From: Candidatus Uabimicrobium amorphum
Lineage (GTDB): Bacteria; Planctomycetota; Uabimicrobiia; Uabimicrobiales; Uabimicrobiaceae
Reading direction: 5' to 3'
Length of the DNA stretch: 64,000 bases
NCBI RefSeq assembly: GCF_009002475.1
Contig: NZ_AP019860.1
Span: 6,462,501 to 6,526,500, forward strand
The first letter of the stretch is position 1; each line of letters begins with the position of its first letter. The translations under genes were made by a program, and so were the position numbers. Under the pieces are notes generated by a model. The model was not told the origin of the DNA, searched no databases, and saw nothing but the letters and a program-made list of their open reading frames with translations. Of the stretch, positions 42,345 through 52,164 are shown piece by piece.

Positions 42345-44885
42345 TTACTTTATTTTTTCCATCAACATCTGCCATTTTTTTTCTAACTTTTGTATGCGAT
42401 TTTCCAAATTTTGGTTATCATCATGCAGTTGGCGTTTTTCCGTCTGTAGAGATTGGATTTGCTTGTTTTGTTGGATGGTATACAAGGTAAGCTCTTCGAT
42501 TTTCTGTAGTAACTTCGCTTGCATTTCCCCTAGTTGGATTCCCTTTTCTTTTACCTGTTTTTCCGATGGAATATTCGGCAGATGACCATTTTTCTCAATA
42601 GACTGTTCAAGCTCGTCAATCGGAAGAAGTGGGTAGTCATCGGTAAATACAAAATCTGCCCAGCTGTCCATATTGGTAATGCGTATTTCTTGTGCGGTAA
42701 TTTTTCCTTTAACCGCGAGCTTTGAACCTTGGGTGTCCATTACGCCAATTCCGACATTGCCTTTGCTATCCCATCTAAGAGCGACTTTTTGTCCCCCTTC
42801 AGTGCTACCAAGGGCACCGCCGTTCCATCCATAAACAACAGGACCATTGACATCTTTAAAGCCAAACGTACGATCTTTGTCATACATACCAATACCATTG
42901 TATAAATCGCTACTGTTTTTATGAAAATAAACGTCGTTGCCCTGTGTATGAACGCGACCACTGGCATTGATCTCTCCGGTGATCTGTCCGGCGACGAAGA
43001 GATTACCATTCATCGAAACATTCTGATTGCTGTCCCATCTAACAGCGATTTTTTTTGAGTTATAGGTACTACCAAGAGCACCACCGTTAAATCCATAAAC
43101 AACAGGTCCGTTGACATCAACATTACTAAATTTTCGATCTTTGTCGTACATTCCAATCCCATTGAAAAAGTCGCCAGCGCTTTTATGAAAATAGACATCT
43201 CGGCCTTTTGTTGAGATTCCCATATTGCTTATATCTAGATTTTCCGAATCAACTCTTAAGTAGTATCTGCCATTGATGTAAGTACGTTTTATTTCCCCAC
43301 CACCGTTTAGATCGAGAGTGTTGGTCTTAACGTTTCCCATGACTTTTAAGCTAGCTGTTACAGAAACATTTCGTTGACTATCCCACCGAAGGGCAACTTT
43401 TTGTCCACCCTCGGTACTACCAAGAGCACCACCGTTAAATCCATAAACAACAGGACCATTTACGTCCATATTGCTAAACTTGCGATCTTTGTCATACATT
43501 CCGATCCCATGGTAAAGGTCGCTACTGTCTTTGTGAAAATAAACATCGTTGCCTTGCGTGTAGACATTACCATTGGCCTTTATATTTCCGGTGATGTTTG
43601 CGTCACCTTCCACATGCAATTTCGCGGAAGGAGTTGCAGTCCCAATACCTACATTCCCATTTGCCTCAATTTCAAGAACCGAAGTCTTGTTATTTGCAAA
43701 TCGAAATAGAGTCCTTTGTGTTACACTGCCATTTTCCATTCTTGAGATAAAGTTGAGTATGGGGCTATCACTTGTTTCATTCATCGCATATGCATAAATA
43801 ATGTTCGCCATATCGGTTTTTCGGTTACTTTTCATAGAGATTGTGGGTACAAACTGGCCAGTATTTCCAGTGGCATTTCCCATCACCAGAAATGCTCCCG
43901 GAGAGTCGGCTTCTTCTATGGTGATATTACGGTTGTCCCCTCGAAGTTTCAGGTACTTTCCCATCTCAAAAAGAACTTTTCCGCCATTGCGAATGCGAAT
44001 TTTATCGCTATCGCGGTCCATCCACATATCACTGCCTTGAAAATTCACTTTGCTCAGTTTTACATTACCATTCACAAATGTATCACCCTCCACATGCAAT
44101 TTCGCAGAAGGATTTGTCGTACCAATACCAACGCTCCCATTTGCTTCAATTTCAAGAACCGAAGTTCTGTTATTTGCAAATCGAAATAGAGTTCTTTGTG
44201 TTACATCGCCATTTTCCATTCTTGAGATAAAGTTGAGTATGGGGCTGTCACTCGCTTCATTCATCGCATATGCATAAATAAGGTTCGCCATATCGGTTTT
44301 TCGATTACTTTTCATCGCGATTGTTGGCGCAAACTGGCCAGCATTTCCTGTGGCATTTCCCAGTATGAGAAATGCTCCCGGAGAGTCGGCCTCTTCAATG
44401 GTGATATTACGGTTGTCACCTCGAATTTTTAGGTACTTTCCCATCTCAAAAAGAACTTTTCCGCCATTGCGAATGCGAATTTTATCGCTATCGCGGTCCA
44501 TCCACATATCGCTACCACGAAAATGAACTTTGTAGGTTGTTGTATTACCATTTACATCAAGGCCACCGTTAACGAGCGTATTTCCCTCGACCTGGAGTTT
44601 CGCAGAAGGAGTTGTCGTACCAATACCAACGTTACCAGTGTTATTTTGTACAATTAACAGTCCTCTGGTACGCGTCTGTAGTGTGATATTTCCCGTAGGG
44701 TGGTCATTGCGATTGAATATTTTTAAATGCGCCCCTTCTCGATATATTTTACTAATATCCCAACCTGGACGTTGAAATTCAAGTGTTGGTGATGATCCTT
44801 TTATCGTCAAGTTGTTGTTGACCACTTGTTGCGCTTGTACCGCGATAGCCAACAAAAATAAAACAGTTAAGAGTACTTGCTTCAT
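42345..44885 (-). CDS. Fibre-like secreted protein with internal repeats and C-terminal module
   Basis: The start is the ATG at 44885, where a signal peptide (MKQVLLTVLFLLAIAVQAQQ) follows AAGGAAA; 14 upstream in-frame residues are not signal-like. The body is built from two kinds of repeat. A 160-residue unit (GSDMWMDRDSDKIRIRNGGK ... VGIGTTNPSAKLHVEGD) occurs twice. A unit of about 65 residues (GNDVYFHKDSSDLYHGIGMY ... NGGALGST) occurs three times in all. The C-terminus is the fibre module (DFVFTDDYPLLPIDELEQ, NGHLPNIPSEKQV, GIQLGEMQAKLLQKIEELT) with a coiled-coil end. A trimeric surface fibre is the likely structure. Confidence 0.82.
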   Translation of the reverse strand: MKQVLLTVLFLLAIAVQAQQVVNNNLTIKGSSPTLEFQRPGWDISKIYREGAHLKIFNRNDHPTGNITLQTRTRGLLIVQNNTGNVGIGTTTPSAKLQVEGNTLVNGGLDVNGNTTTYKVHFRGSDMWMDRDSDKIRIRNGGKVLFEMGKYLKIRGDNRNITIEEADSPGAFLILGNATGNAGQFAPTIAMKSNRKTDMANLIYAYAMNEASDSPILNFISRMENGDVTQRTLFRFANNRTSVLEIEANGSVGIGTTNPSAKLHVEGDTFVNGNVKLSKVNFQGSDMWMDRDSDKIRIRNGGKVLFEMGKYLKLRGDNRNITIEEADSPGAFLVMGNATGNTGQFVPTISMKSNRKTDMANIIYAYAMNETSDSPILNFISRMENGSVTQRTLFRFANNKTSVLEIEANGNVGIGTATPSAKLHVEGDANITGNIKANGNVYTQGNDVYFHKDSSDLYHGIGMYDKDRKFSNMDVNGPVVYGFNGGALGSTEGGQKVALRWDSQRNVSVTASLKVMGNVKTNTLDLNGGGEIKRTYINGRYYLRVDSENLDISNMGISTKGRDVYFHKSAGDFFNGIGMYDKDRKFSNVDVNGPVVYGFNGGALGSTYNSKKIAVRWDSNQNVSMNGNLFVAGQITGEINASGRVHTQGNDVYFHKNSSDLYNGIGMYDKDRTFGFKDVNGPVVYGWNGGALGSTEGGQKVALRWDSKGNVGIGVMDTQGSKLAVKGKITAQEIRITNMDSWADFVFTDDYPLLPIDELEQSIEKNGHLPNIPSEKQVKEKGIQLGEMQAKLLQKIEELTLYTIQQNKQIQSLQTEKRQLHDDNQNLENRIQKLEKKWQMLMEKIK
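43604..44520 (-). repeat. Tandem coding repeat in fibre gene, 480-base period
   Basis: Bases 43604-44040 and 44084-44520 are near-identical copies with an offset of 480 bases (160 codons). Long stretches are the same at the DNA level, for example around TTTCCGCCATTGCGAATGCG. This points to recent duplication or ongoing gene conversion inside the fibre shaft. Confidence 0.85.
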
Positions 44886-45082
44886 GATTGTTTTCCTTAT
44901 TTTCCTGAGTAATAAAAAGCCGAGCACAAAAGAAACAAAACTGTCTTACAAAATTATTCGTAAAACATTGCTTACTATTTTCTTCGTGCTCTGTGCTTGT
45001 GATTTTCGTACCTAAGTAAATTTTTTATGTTTGCTTAGGTCATTTTGTACTTGAAGTGATAATTTGTCAAATAATGGCTTAA

Positions 45083-47596
45083 CTACTTTTCCATCATTTG
45101 CCATTTTTTTTCTAACAGTTGTACACGCTTTTCTAATTGTCGTTTTTGTTCTTGTACTGTCGCAATTTTCTTTTCTTGTTGAATAGTATAGAGTGTCAGT
45201 TCTTCAATTTTTTGTAGAAGTTTGGCTTGCATTTCTCCTAGTTGAATTCCTTTTTCTTTTACCTGTTTTTCCGACGGAATATCTGGAAGATGTCTGTTGC
45301 GTTTAATCGACTGTTCTAACTCGTCGATCGGAAGAAGTGAGTAGTCATCGGCAAACACAAAATCAGCCCAGTTATCCATTTTTATGATACGCACTTCTTC
45401 AGCGGTGATTTTTCCTTTTACCGCTAGTTTTGTTGCAGCATCGGCTAGTTTGGTTACACCAATTCCAATACGTCCATTCACTGCAAGAGTAAAGTCCTTA
45501 ACGGGAGCAGTGTTCATTCCAATCCAACCATCTTTGTCTATATGTAGGCTTTTAGCATCAAATTTTTCGGTTACGTTTAGACTTTTTGTTGATACATCGT
45601 TGGCATTTAAGGTTTTATTTGTAGTTAGATTACCTTTGATAGAAACATTCTGATTGCTGTCCCACCTAAGAGCGATTTTTTTTGAGTTAGAGGTACTGCC
45701 AAGAGCACCACCGTTAAATCCATAAACGACAGGACCATTTACATCCATATTGCTAAATTTTCGGTCTTTGTGGTACATTCCGATTCCATGCAAAAAATCG
45801 CTAGCGCTTTTATGAAAATAGACATCTCGGCCTTTTGTTGAAATTCCCATATTGTTGAGGTGTAAGTTTGAAGAAGAAATTTCCAAAGAGTACCGGCCAT
45901 CGTCGTAGACGCGTTTTATTGTTCCACCACCGTTTAGATTGAGAGTGTTGGCATTAACGTTTCCCACGACTTTTAAGCTACCCGTTACAGAAACATTTCG
46001 TTGATTATCCCATCGAAGAGCTATTTTTTGTCCACCATCGGCACTACCAAGTGCACCACCGTTGAATCCATAAACGACAGGTCCGTTGACGTCAACATTA
46101 CTAAACTTGCGATCTTTATGATACATTCCGATGCCATGGAAAAAATCACCACTGTCGGTGTGAAAATAAACGTCGTTGCCTTGTGTATGAACGTGACCAT
46201 GAGTCCTTATATTTCCGTTGATTTTTGTATCCCCGTTCACATGCAAATCACTCTCTGGTAATTTAGTTCCTATTCCCAAACGACCATTGTTCATCACCAG
46301 CCTATAACGTGAAGGAGCAGGAACATTATCTTCGTGAAAGAAAAAACCATATTGGTTCACTCCGGCTTGCCAAGTTTTTCCTGGAGTACCAAAGCGAATA
46401 TTGGATTTGATGATGCCATGAGATGCATCTACTCCTCCATTAATTTTTGTATCTCCGTTCACATGCAAATCACTCTCTGGTAATTTAGTTCCTATTCCCA
46501 AACGACCATTGTTCATCACTAGCCTATAACGCGAAGGAGCAGGAACATTATCTTCGTGAAAGAAAAAACCATATTGGTTCACTCCGGCTTGCCAAGTTTT
46601 TCCTGGAGTGCCAAAACGAATATTGGATTTGATGATGCCATGAGATGCATCCACACCACCACTGATTTTCGCATTGCCAACGACATTCAAATTACCTCTT
46701 AAATCCAGAGCATCCGTAGGGTTTTTTGTACCAATGCCGACATTTCCATTTTTCATCACAAATCGGTAAGCTGAAGCTTTGTCTTCATGAAAGTATAGCC
46801 CCACGTCACTAACGCCAACCTGCCAACTTTGATTGTTTAGTGGGTTACGAAACAAAATATCCGTCTCTCCCCACGAACTTTCTAGTTCTAAAAGATTAAC
46901 AGTGTTACCCTTAATTTTTGCAAAAGTAAAATCAGCAACCGGTGCTGTAATCAGAATATTGTCAATTTCCATTCCACCAAAACGATTGTCTTCTGTAATT
47001 ACAAGTCCATACAGTTTCACTTTTTGAAAATCTACCGAAAATTTTGGTGTTTCATTACCATTGTTGACACTACCAAATATTGTACCATTTTCCATATCAA
47101 GAATGATTTTTAGATGAGCAAATTTACTGTGGTCGCAGGAAATAGACCGGAATTGCGCCTGAGGATTTCCTGTTATTGAGCGTACATCAAATAACCACTG
47201 ACCATTGTTGCAATACCAACCACCACCATGATCTTTGCTGTTGATAGAAAATCCAAGACCCGAATTGTTACTAGCAGAATTAGTGCGTGCGTAGAAAGAT
47301 AGAACATATCGCGAACTATGTGGAAAATAAATACGTGAATATACTCGGTTGAATTTTTTATTGGCATGGCGACCTTGCGGAGCTATTCCTTGAGTGTTAT
47401 TGCTCACTGCTTTTGCAATATAAATTTCGTTTCCATAATTGGGAACAAAATCTTCCCATAAATGGGAAACGTCGGAAAGTTTTCCAAATGTAGTGTATTT
47501 TTCAAAATCTTCTTCAAAAATAGTGATGGAAGAATCGGCAAAAATGGAAATGGATAAAAGTAGAATAGCAATGGCGCTAAAAAATTTGGTTTTCAT
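45083..47596 (-). CDS. Fibre-like secreted protein with N-terminal jelly-roll-like domain
   Basis: A signal peptide (MKTKFFSAIAILLLSISIFA) precedes about 210 residues that look like a LamG/concanavalin-type jelly roll (TIFEEDFEKYTTFG, YVLSFYARTNSAS, GGMEIDNILITAP), a plausible glycan-binding head. Shaft repeats follow, including a perfect-looking 74-residue tandem pair and two GNDVYFH-type units shared with the 42345 protein. The C-terminal module is DFVFADDYSLLPIDELEQ, RHLPDIPSEKQV, GIQLGEMQAKLLQKIEELT plus a coiled coil. AAGGAAA precedes the ATG. Likely a surface adhesin or recognition fibre. Confidence 0.82.
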   Translation of the reverse strand: MKTKFFSAIAILLLSISIFADSSITIFEEDFEKYTTFGKLSDVSHLWEDFVPNYGNEIYIAKAVSNNTQGIAPQGRHANKKFNRVYSRIYFPHSSRYVLSFYARTNSASNNSGLGFSINSKDHGGGWYCNNGQWLFDVRSITGNPQAQFRSISCDHSKFAHLKIILDMENGTIFGSVNNGNETPKFSVDFQKVKLYGLVITEDNRFGGMEIDNILITAPVADFTFAKIKGNTVNLLELESSWGETDILFRNPLNNQSWQVGVSDVGLYFHEDKASAYRFVMKNGNVGIGTKNPTDALDLRGNLNVVGNAKISGGVDASHGIIKSNIRFGTPGKTWQAGVNQYGFFFHEDNVPAPSRYRLVMNNGRLGIGTKLPESDLHVNGDTKINGGVDASHGIIKSNIRFGTPGKTWQAGVNQYGFFFHEDNVPAPSRYRLVMNNGRLGIGTKLPESDLHVNGDTKINGNIRTHGHVHTQGNDVYFHTDSGDFFHGIGMYHKDRKFSNVDVNGPVVYGFNGGALGSADGGQKIALRWDNQRNVSVTGSLKVVGNVNANTLNLNGGGTIKRVYDDGRYSLEISSSNLHLNNMGISTKGRDVYFHKSASDFLHGIGMYHKDRKFSNMDVNGPVVYGFNGGALGSTSNSKKIALRWDSNQNVSIKGNLTTNKTLNANDVSTKSLNVTEKFDAKSLHIDKDGWIGMNTAPVKDFTLAVNGRIGIGVTKLADAATKLAVKGKITAEEVRIIKMDNWADFVFADDYSLLPIDELEQSIKRNRHLPDIPSEKQVKEKGIQLGEMQAKLLQKIEELTLYTIQQEKKIATVQEQKRQLEKRVQLLEKKWQMMEK
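46221..46664 (-). repeat. Tandem coding repeat in fibre gene, 222-base period
   Basis: Two consecutive 222-base units (46221-46442 and 46443-46664) encode 74 residues each, running from GVDASHGIIKSNIRFGTPGK to SDLHVNGDTKIN. They differ at only a few bases, so the duplication is very recent. Confidence 0.85.
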
Positions 47597-47663
47597 TGTT
47601 GTTTCCTTGTTGACTATATCTTAGTTCTGAAGTACTTGCTGTCAATTGCAAGTAAAGGCAAGT

Positions 47664-47690
47664 ACACTAAAAAATGTATTTTTTTAGTGT
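47664..47690. terminator. Hairpin with A/T-rich stem upstream of fibre gene
   Basis: ACACTAAAAAA (47664-47674) pairs with TTTTTTAGTGT (47680-47690). It is symmetrical and could act as a weak terminator in either direction, upstream of the fibre gene that starts at 47596. Confidence 0.45.
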
Positions 47691-47780
47691 CATGTTTATT
47701 TATCTTTTTTGAGTTACAAATGAATATAGTCTCCTATTCGAGGACTACATTCATTTAAATTTTACATAGGGTTGTTATAC

Positions 47781-48054
47781 TTACTTTGGCTTTATTATTT
47801 CTCGCAATGAATTGATTTGTTTTTGTAAGTCGTCTATTTTTTGTTGGTTGTTTTTTTCTAGCGTTGCAATTTTCTTTTCTTTTTGAATGGTGTAGAGCGT
47901 TAGCTCTTCGATTTTCTATACAACATAAAAACGCTGTTCAGGATTTGGTTTACAAACACTACATTGCCGTTTATGATCAGGTGATTATCAATGACTTGTT
48001 GTGCATAAAGCATCGTGGAAGAACAAACGAAGAACAAAACAAACTTTTCATCAT
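47781..48054 (-). pseudogene. Collapsed fibre-gene remnant
   Basis: Read on the minus strand, the piece starts ATGATGAAAAG. After a one-base loss in the A-run, a signal peptide continues in another frame (FVLFFVCSSTMLYAQQVIDN), like the start of the 42345 fibre (AVQAQQVVNN). About 35 residues later the sequence jumps, out of frame near 47918, to the far C-terminus of a fibre: IEELTLYTIQKEKKIATLEK and a coiled coil ending at TAA 47781-47783. The whole shaft and head are missing. This is a fibre gene reduced by internal deletion. Confidence 0.8.
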
Positions 48055-48182
48055 ATACTTGTAATTCTTAAATTTTTAAATTTAAAGGAATAGAATATAA
48101 AATTCAAGATTGTATGTCTACTAGAAAAGTCGAAATTTCTTCTAAGGAAAACCCTTATTTTTATAGGGGGAAAATGACGAAT

Positions 48183-48671
48183 CTACCTCAATAGATGAAT
48201 GTGTTTTCTAAAATCAGAGCGTCTTGTATAACATATTCTTGCGTCTACCTCTTGCCAACCACAACGAAAAGAACCAACAACAAATTTTCGCGAGATGGGT
48301 TTTAATTCACCGTTTATTTGATCACGCTTCCCGGTTATAAGTGCAATTTCATCTCCGCGTTTGAGTCCTAAACGTTTCATTAACTCATAGCCCATAATAA
48401 CGGGACGTTCATCGTCTTTTTCTGTAGTAAACGGATAACGAGTGGTAACAGCCCCAAACATTTCGCCATCGTAAACGTAAGTTTTTCTCAAAAAAACTCA
48501 TGTAATCTACAAGTTCGCATTTGCGAAAATGGTACGCCATTCTATCCAAAAAATCTTGCCATTTCTTCTGATCTTGTACGGGTAATTTTTTGACGGTTTT
48601 TAAATCTTCTAACGGCAAATCGTCTTCGATAAAAATAATCTTGTTATTTTGGTTGAATGTATAAGCGATGA
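48183..48671 (-). pseudogene. Fragment of an ABC-type (FtsX/LolC-like) permease, frameshifted
   Basis: Two overlapping minus-strand frames join at a run of seven T near 48490. The first gives LEDLKTVKKLPVQDQKKWQD...LVDYMSFF. The second gives VYDGEMFGAVTTRYPFTTEK, IMGYELMKRLGLKRGDEIAL and FVVGSFRCGWQEVDARICYT. The pattern GyeLxxrLGLkxGDxixLI...FxVxGxFxxGxxexD is that of the periplasmic domain of LolC/E-type permeases. Neither the membrane helices nor a start are present, so this is a relic. Confidence 0.7.
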
Positions 48672-48678
48672 TGTTATA

Positions 48679-50271
48679 TCAGGTATTCAGTGACGAAATT
48701 TTCGGTACTGGCGCATGAACAATATGACTCATCAAAGCAAATGGTGTATCGCCACAAAAAGGATGCTCACCGCAAATCATCTCATACAACATCACTCCTA
48801 CCGACCAGATATCCGATTTGGGAGTGACTCTACCACGTATTTGTTCCGGACTCATGTACAAATACGTACCACCAATATCTACTTTTCCTCTTGTTTCTGC
48901 TGTCAAAAGACGCGAAATTCCGAAGTCGCAAATTTTGGCATTTCCCTCTGCATCAAACAATATGTTTTCTGGTTTGATATCGCGATGTGCTACGCCTAAT
49001 CGATGAAGAGCGAGGACACCAGAGAGTACCTGGCGACATATCTTGATACTTTCTTGTGGAGACAACTTACCTTCTTTTTGTAGCTTATCGCGCAAAGAGC
49101 CGCCTGTTAAAAACTCCATCAATAGCATGAACACTCCCTGGCTTTGCTCTGTGCCCAAAAAGCGCACTAAATTAGCGTGCTCAACATTCTTCAACAATCG
49201 CGGTTCCCTGATTAAAGTCTGGATGGTTTTTTGACTACGTGGAATCTTCGCCGCATATGTTTTGTTATCTCTGCTCACTTTCCACACATAGCCAAAACTC
49301 CCTTCGCCCAGACACTCTTCAAAGTGATATCCACCAATGACCATGCCTGAAGTAAGCTTGTATTTCTTTCTTCCCACTAGAAGCTCTTCCTTACCCGCAT
49401 CAAATCCTCGCACCGTCACCATATCGCCATAACTCTCGATGATCGATTCCTTGGGAACTCGCTTTTGTGTGACAAGATCTCCTAAGGACTTTCCTTCTTC
49501 ATCTTTTTTGGTGCTTGGTAAAGGAGAGTTGGTCGTTTCACTAATGAGTTGTAAAAAAAATTGCGCTTCTACGTGGTTAGGATCGTTGCGCAATATTCTT
49601 TGAGCAGTGCTTTGCGCGCGTTTTAGATGATCCCCTTCGTAATGCACTTGAACCAACAACAGCAAAAGTCGCGAAGAAAATGGATTTCCTTTTTCGATTG
49701 TTTCCAAGATTTTGACCGCTTCTTGTGTTTTTCCAAAGTGAAACTGCATTTCTGCAACCTTCAACGACAAATCCAACGAGCCACTATTTGCCCATAAACG
49801 AATCTGCGTCAGCGCTAAAACATCTTTGTCCGCAAGAAGACCAGAGTTGAGCGAATTATCAATGGCAGCGTTTAAGTTGCTCACGGATGCTTTATAAGCA
49901 CTCGCGACAAGTGCACCAACAATAATGCTTAGAAACAACAAAATTTCACAAGTTGCAGCAATACTAATTTGCGCCTCTGACATTGTCGCATAACGTTGGG
50001 CAACACTACTTGCCCGAGGATTGTAAACCGAAAACCCATAGATAATCGCGACAATAACAGCTGCAAACACAGTAAACAACAAAACCGTGTACAAAAAGCG
50101 TGCATTGGCAAAACGCGCGTGAATCCCACCGATAGAGCTTAAACTTTTATCGTAGGGGACACTTTCGGCATGCCCCCCTACAAGATTTAAAGCCTCCGCT
50201 GCATTGGCACGGCGATTCCAATCGCGATTTAATAAATTTTCGAGTATGTAATTGACTTGTTCTACTTTCAT
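48679..50271 (-). CDS. Membrane protein kinase with C-terminal kinase domain, truncated
   Basis: Two membrane helices lie near residues 55-80 and 105-130, then TPR-like helices (about 160-250), then the kinase domain from about 315. The kinase is canonical: LGEGSFGYVWK, YAAKIP, HRDIKPENIL, CDFG. It stops at HAPVPKISSLNT, about 30-40 residues short of a complete domain, with the last helices and the usual RxxS/RYQ motif absent. The sequence after the stop belongs to a permease relic, so a deletion probably fused the two. The start is the ATG at 50271, 9 bases after AGGA. Whether the shortened domain folds is doubtful. Confidence 0.75.
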   Translation of the reverse strand: MKVEQVNYILENLLNRDWNRRANAAEALNLVGGHAESVPYDKSLSSIGGIHARFANARFLYTVLLFTVFAAVIVAIIYGFSVYNPRASSVAQRYATMSEAQISIAATCEILLFLSIIVGALVASAYKASVSNLNAAIDNSLNSGLLADKDVLALTQIRLWANSGSLDLSLKVAEMQFHFGKTQEAVKILETIEKGNPFSSRLLLLLVQVHYEGDHLKRAQSTAQRILRNDPNHVEAQFFLQLISETTNSPLPSTKKDEEGKSLGDLVTQKRVPKESIIESYGDMVTVRGFDAGKEELLVGRKKYKLTSGMVIGGYHFEECLGEGSFGYVWKVSRDNKTYAAKIPRSQKTIQTLIREPRLLKNVEHANLVRFLGTEQSQGVFMLLMEFLTGGSLRDKLQKEGKLSPQESIKICRQVLSGVLALHRLGVAHRDIKPENILFDAEGNAKICDFGISRLLTAETRGKVDIGGTYLYMSPEQIRGRVTPKSDIWSVGVMLYEMICGEHPFCGDTPFALMSHIVHAPVPKISSLNT

Positions 50272-50362
50272 CGTAAACATTCCTAAAGACTTAATAACTT
50301 AAAGAGTTCATTTTGACGGTAAGCTCGATCATTTATTTGAAAAAAGCAACTTGTTTAGTAAG

Positions 50363-51631
50363 TTAACGCCCAGGAAGCCACTCGTTTCCATCTAATCCCC
50401 GGCTACTTTTTGCCAAAATACCTTTGACATTCCCAGAATCAAAAGCATCCTTGTGGAAAGCTGCGTTTGCAAGAGGTACAGAATATTCACCGCTATATTG
50501 ATGCTCACGAGTATAAACGAACTCGCCTTCTTGGTTAATAGCGAATGCTTTTCTTCCAGTCCCTTTATTTATTGTAGGCCAAGCATAAATAATAAAGTAT
50601 GATTCTTGACTCTCGATGACATGTTCGTCTGATTTTGCCACCGCAATTTCAGAAAAAGAAATCGCCTTCTCATCTCCTGGTAGATAACAACAGTAGTAGT
50701 ATCCATTGAACTCCAATAAATCATTTTCAAAAGAATTCTCATCTATAAAAGGAGGGTCCATATATTGATTGCGTCCTCTCACTTCTACTACACCTGCCAA
50801 TTCTTGCAGAAAACCATACTCACCACTTCCGTTGTTATTTTGGTCACAGCAGCCGCTGTTTTTAAATACTAATTGGGCATTAACGAGGTAATTTAAAAAA
50901 TACACCGCTGCTTTTTCATTTTCTGATATCCTCTGTTGGATATAACTAAAAAGAATTTGCAAAACAAAAGCTATCAAAATGCACACAGCTACAAACATTT
51001 TTATTCTGATTAAAATACGACTATTTCTTTTGACGGTGTTTATTCTTTTTTGATTATTGACATTTATATCAGCAAGAAGTGCGAGGTGTTTTTTGTCAAC
51101 GGAAGAAAGATCTTCGCTGTTTTTTCTCTGTAACAGGTCACGATAGAACTCTTTTGCCTGTGTGTGACTTTCAAAGCGAATTTTCTGTTTTACTTTTCTG
51201 TCAAAAATTGTTGCTGTTACTTTGATCTCTCTATATTCTTCATTTTCAGAGCAAAAAAAATCACTACCTACATTTACCTCCAAAGACGCAAAAGGTAACG
51301 TAATTTCTCCTGGTGTTCGCTGTAAAGTTTGCATTGCAAACATCCCCATGCCTCCCAAAAGAAAGCACCACATAGGAGCTATTGCCTTGGTGAGTAACAG
51401 TATCAGTACGGCGGACACAACGAGGGATTTCATTATGAAAAATAAACATCCACTGGCAACTCTTTCGCCGCTAATAATAATGCCTTCCTCGAAAAGCTGA
51501 AACTTGGCATGACCAAAAAATCCCCAAAACGGATAACGTACAAACCAGGAAGCTTCCTTTTTAGGCGGGATAAAAACGATGTACTCGCAATAATCATTTT
51601 CTAATTCAATCGGAGATGTTTGTTGATCCAT
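50363..51631 (-). CDS. RYPFWGFFG-domain membrane protein with pseudopilin-like periplasmic part
   Basis: Residues 1-170 form a domain seen in four proteins here: FIPPKK, VRYPFWGFFGHAKF, EEGIIISGERV, two membrane helices and GEITLPFASL. After a linker, a third membrane helix (about 212-232) precedes a periplasmic domain (SENEKAAVYFLNYLVNAQLVF, GSGEYGFLQELAG, GYYYCCYLPGDE, KGTGRKAFAINQEGEFVYT). That domain resembles the DUF2950/pseudopilin-like proteins common in planctomycetes. GGAA lies 7 bases before the ATG. Function unknown; probably an envelope protein. Confidence 0.72.
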   Translation of the reverse strand: MDQQTSPIELENDYCEYIVFIPPKKEASWFVRYPFWGFFGHAKFQLFEEGIIISGERVASGCLFFIMKSLVVSAVLILLLTKAIAPMWCFLLGGMGMFAMQTLQRTPGEITLPFASLEVNVGSDFFCSENEEYREIKVTATIFDRKVKQKIRFESHTQAKEFYRDLLQRKNSEDLSSVDKKHLALLADINVNNQKRINTVKRNSRILIRIKMFVAVCILIAFVLQILFSYIQQRISENEKAAVYFLNYLVNAQLVFKNSGCCDQNNNGSGEYGFLQELAGVVEVRGRNQYMDPPFIDENSFENDLLEFNGYYYCCYLPGDEKAISFSEIAVAKSDEHVIESQESYFIIYAWPTINKGTGRKAFAINQEGEFVYTREHQYSGEYSVPLANAAFHKDAFDSGNVKGILAKSSRGLDGNEWLPGR

Positions 51632-51719
51632 TACATAATTCCTTATTGAATAACGTTACCAAGTAAAGTAGCGAATATGGTGTTTTAGTTATAGTTTAAT
51701 GGGCTTAATTTTTAGGCTT

Positions 51720-51940
51720 TTGTTACCTGGTCTACCAGTTTAAAATACTGGATTCCATTCTCATGAGGATAATAAGTAGTTTAGTTGTATAAAATTTTCG
51801 ACTATATATCTATGACCACCAAAAAAGTTTCACTGGATCCCTTGTCAAGCAAGGGATGACACCCTAAAGTAGTTTTCTAGTTCCAGAACAAAAAAGTACA
51901 ACATTTAGCTGTTTTAGACGATGACCACCAAATCCGTTAG
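51720..51940. repeat. Degenerate copy of the dispersed MITE-like element
   Basis: The right end GATGACCACCAAATCCGTTAG (51920-51940) matches the terminal repeat of the 17621 element. An internal ATGACCACCAAAAAAGTTTC and the palindromic CCCTTGTCAAGCAAGGGATG also belong to the family. The left end is unclear. The rest of the 51632-52164 intergenic region is AT-rich, with no gene that I can support. Confidence 0.65.
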
Positions 51941-52164
51941 AACTGGGGAAAATGTTAGTATAATTTTTTTCACAAAATAAATTAAATGCATTTTTATATT
52001 TTTTTGGTTTTATATTGTTTTTATATTGTTAATCGCATGTAATAACAAGTCTCAAGACCTGTTGGGAAATACAAAAATGTATTTTTTGAACCGTTTTCTC
52101 CGATTCATTTGATCAAAACCAAGATGCTTTTATTTGAATGGGATTCTAGAAGATGAATTTATAG

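Noticed and set aside
43604..46664. CRISPR array or non-coding tandem repeat
   Set aside because: The repeats are long, in frame, multiples of three and encode fibre shaft segments; there are no short palindromic repeats with spacers.
33496..47596. Prophage tail module
   Set aside because: The fibre proteins have signal peptides and lie with exported enzymes; no capsid, terminase, portal, tail tape-measure or lysis genes are present.
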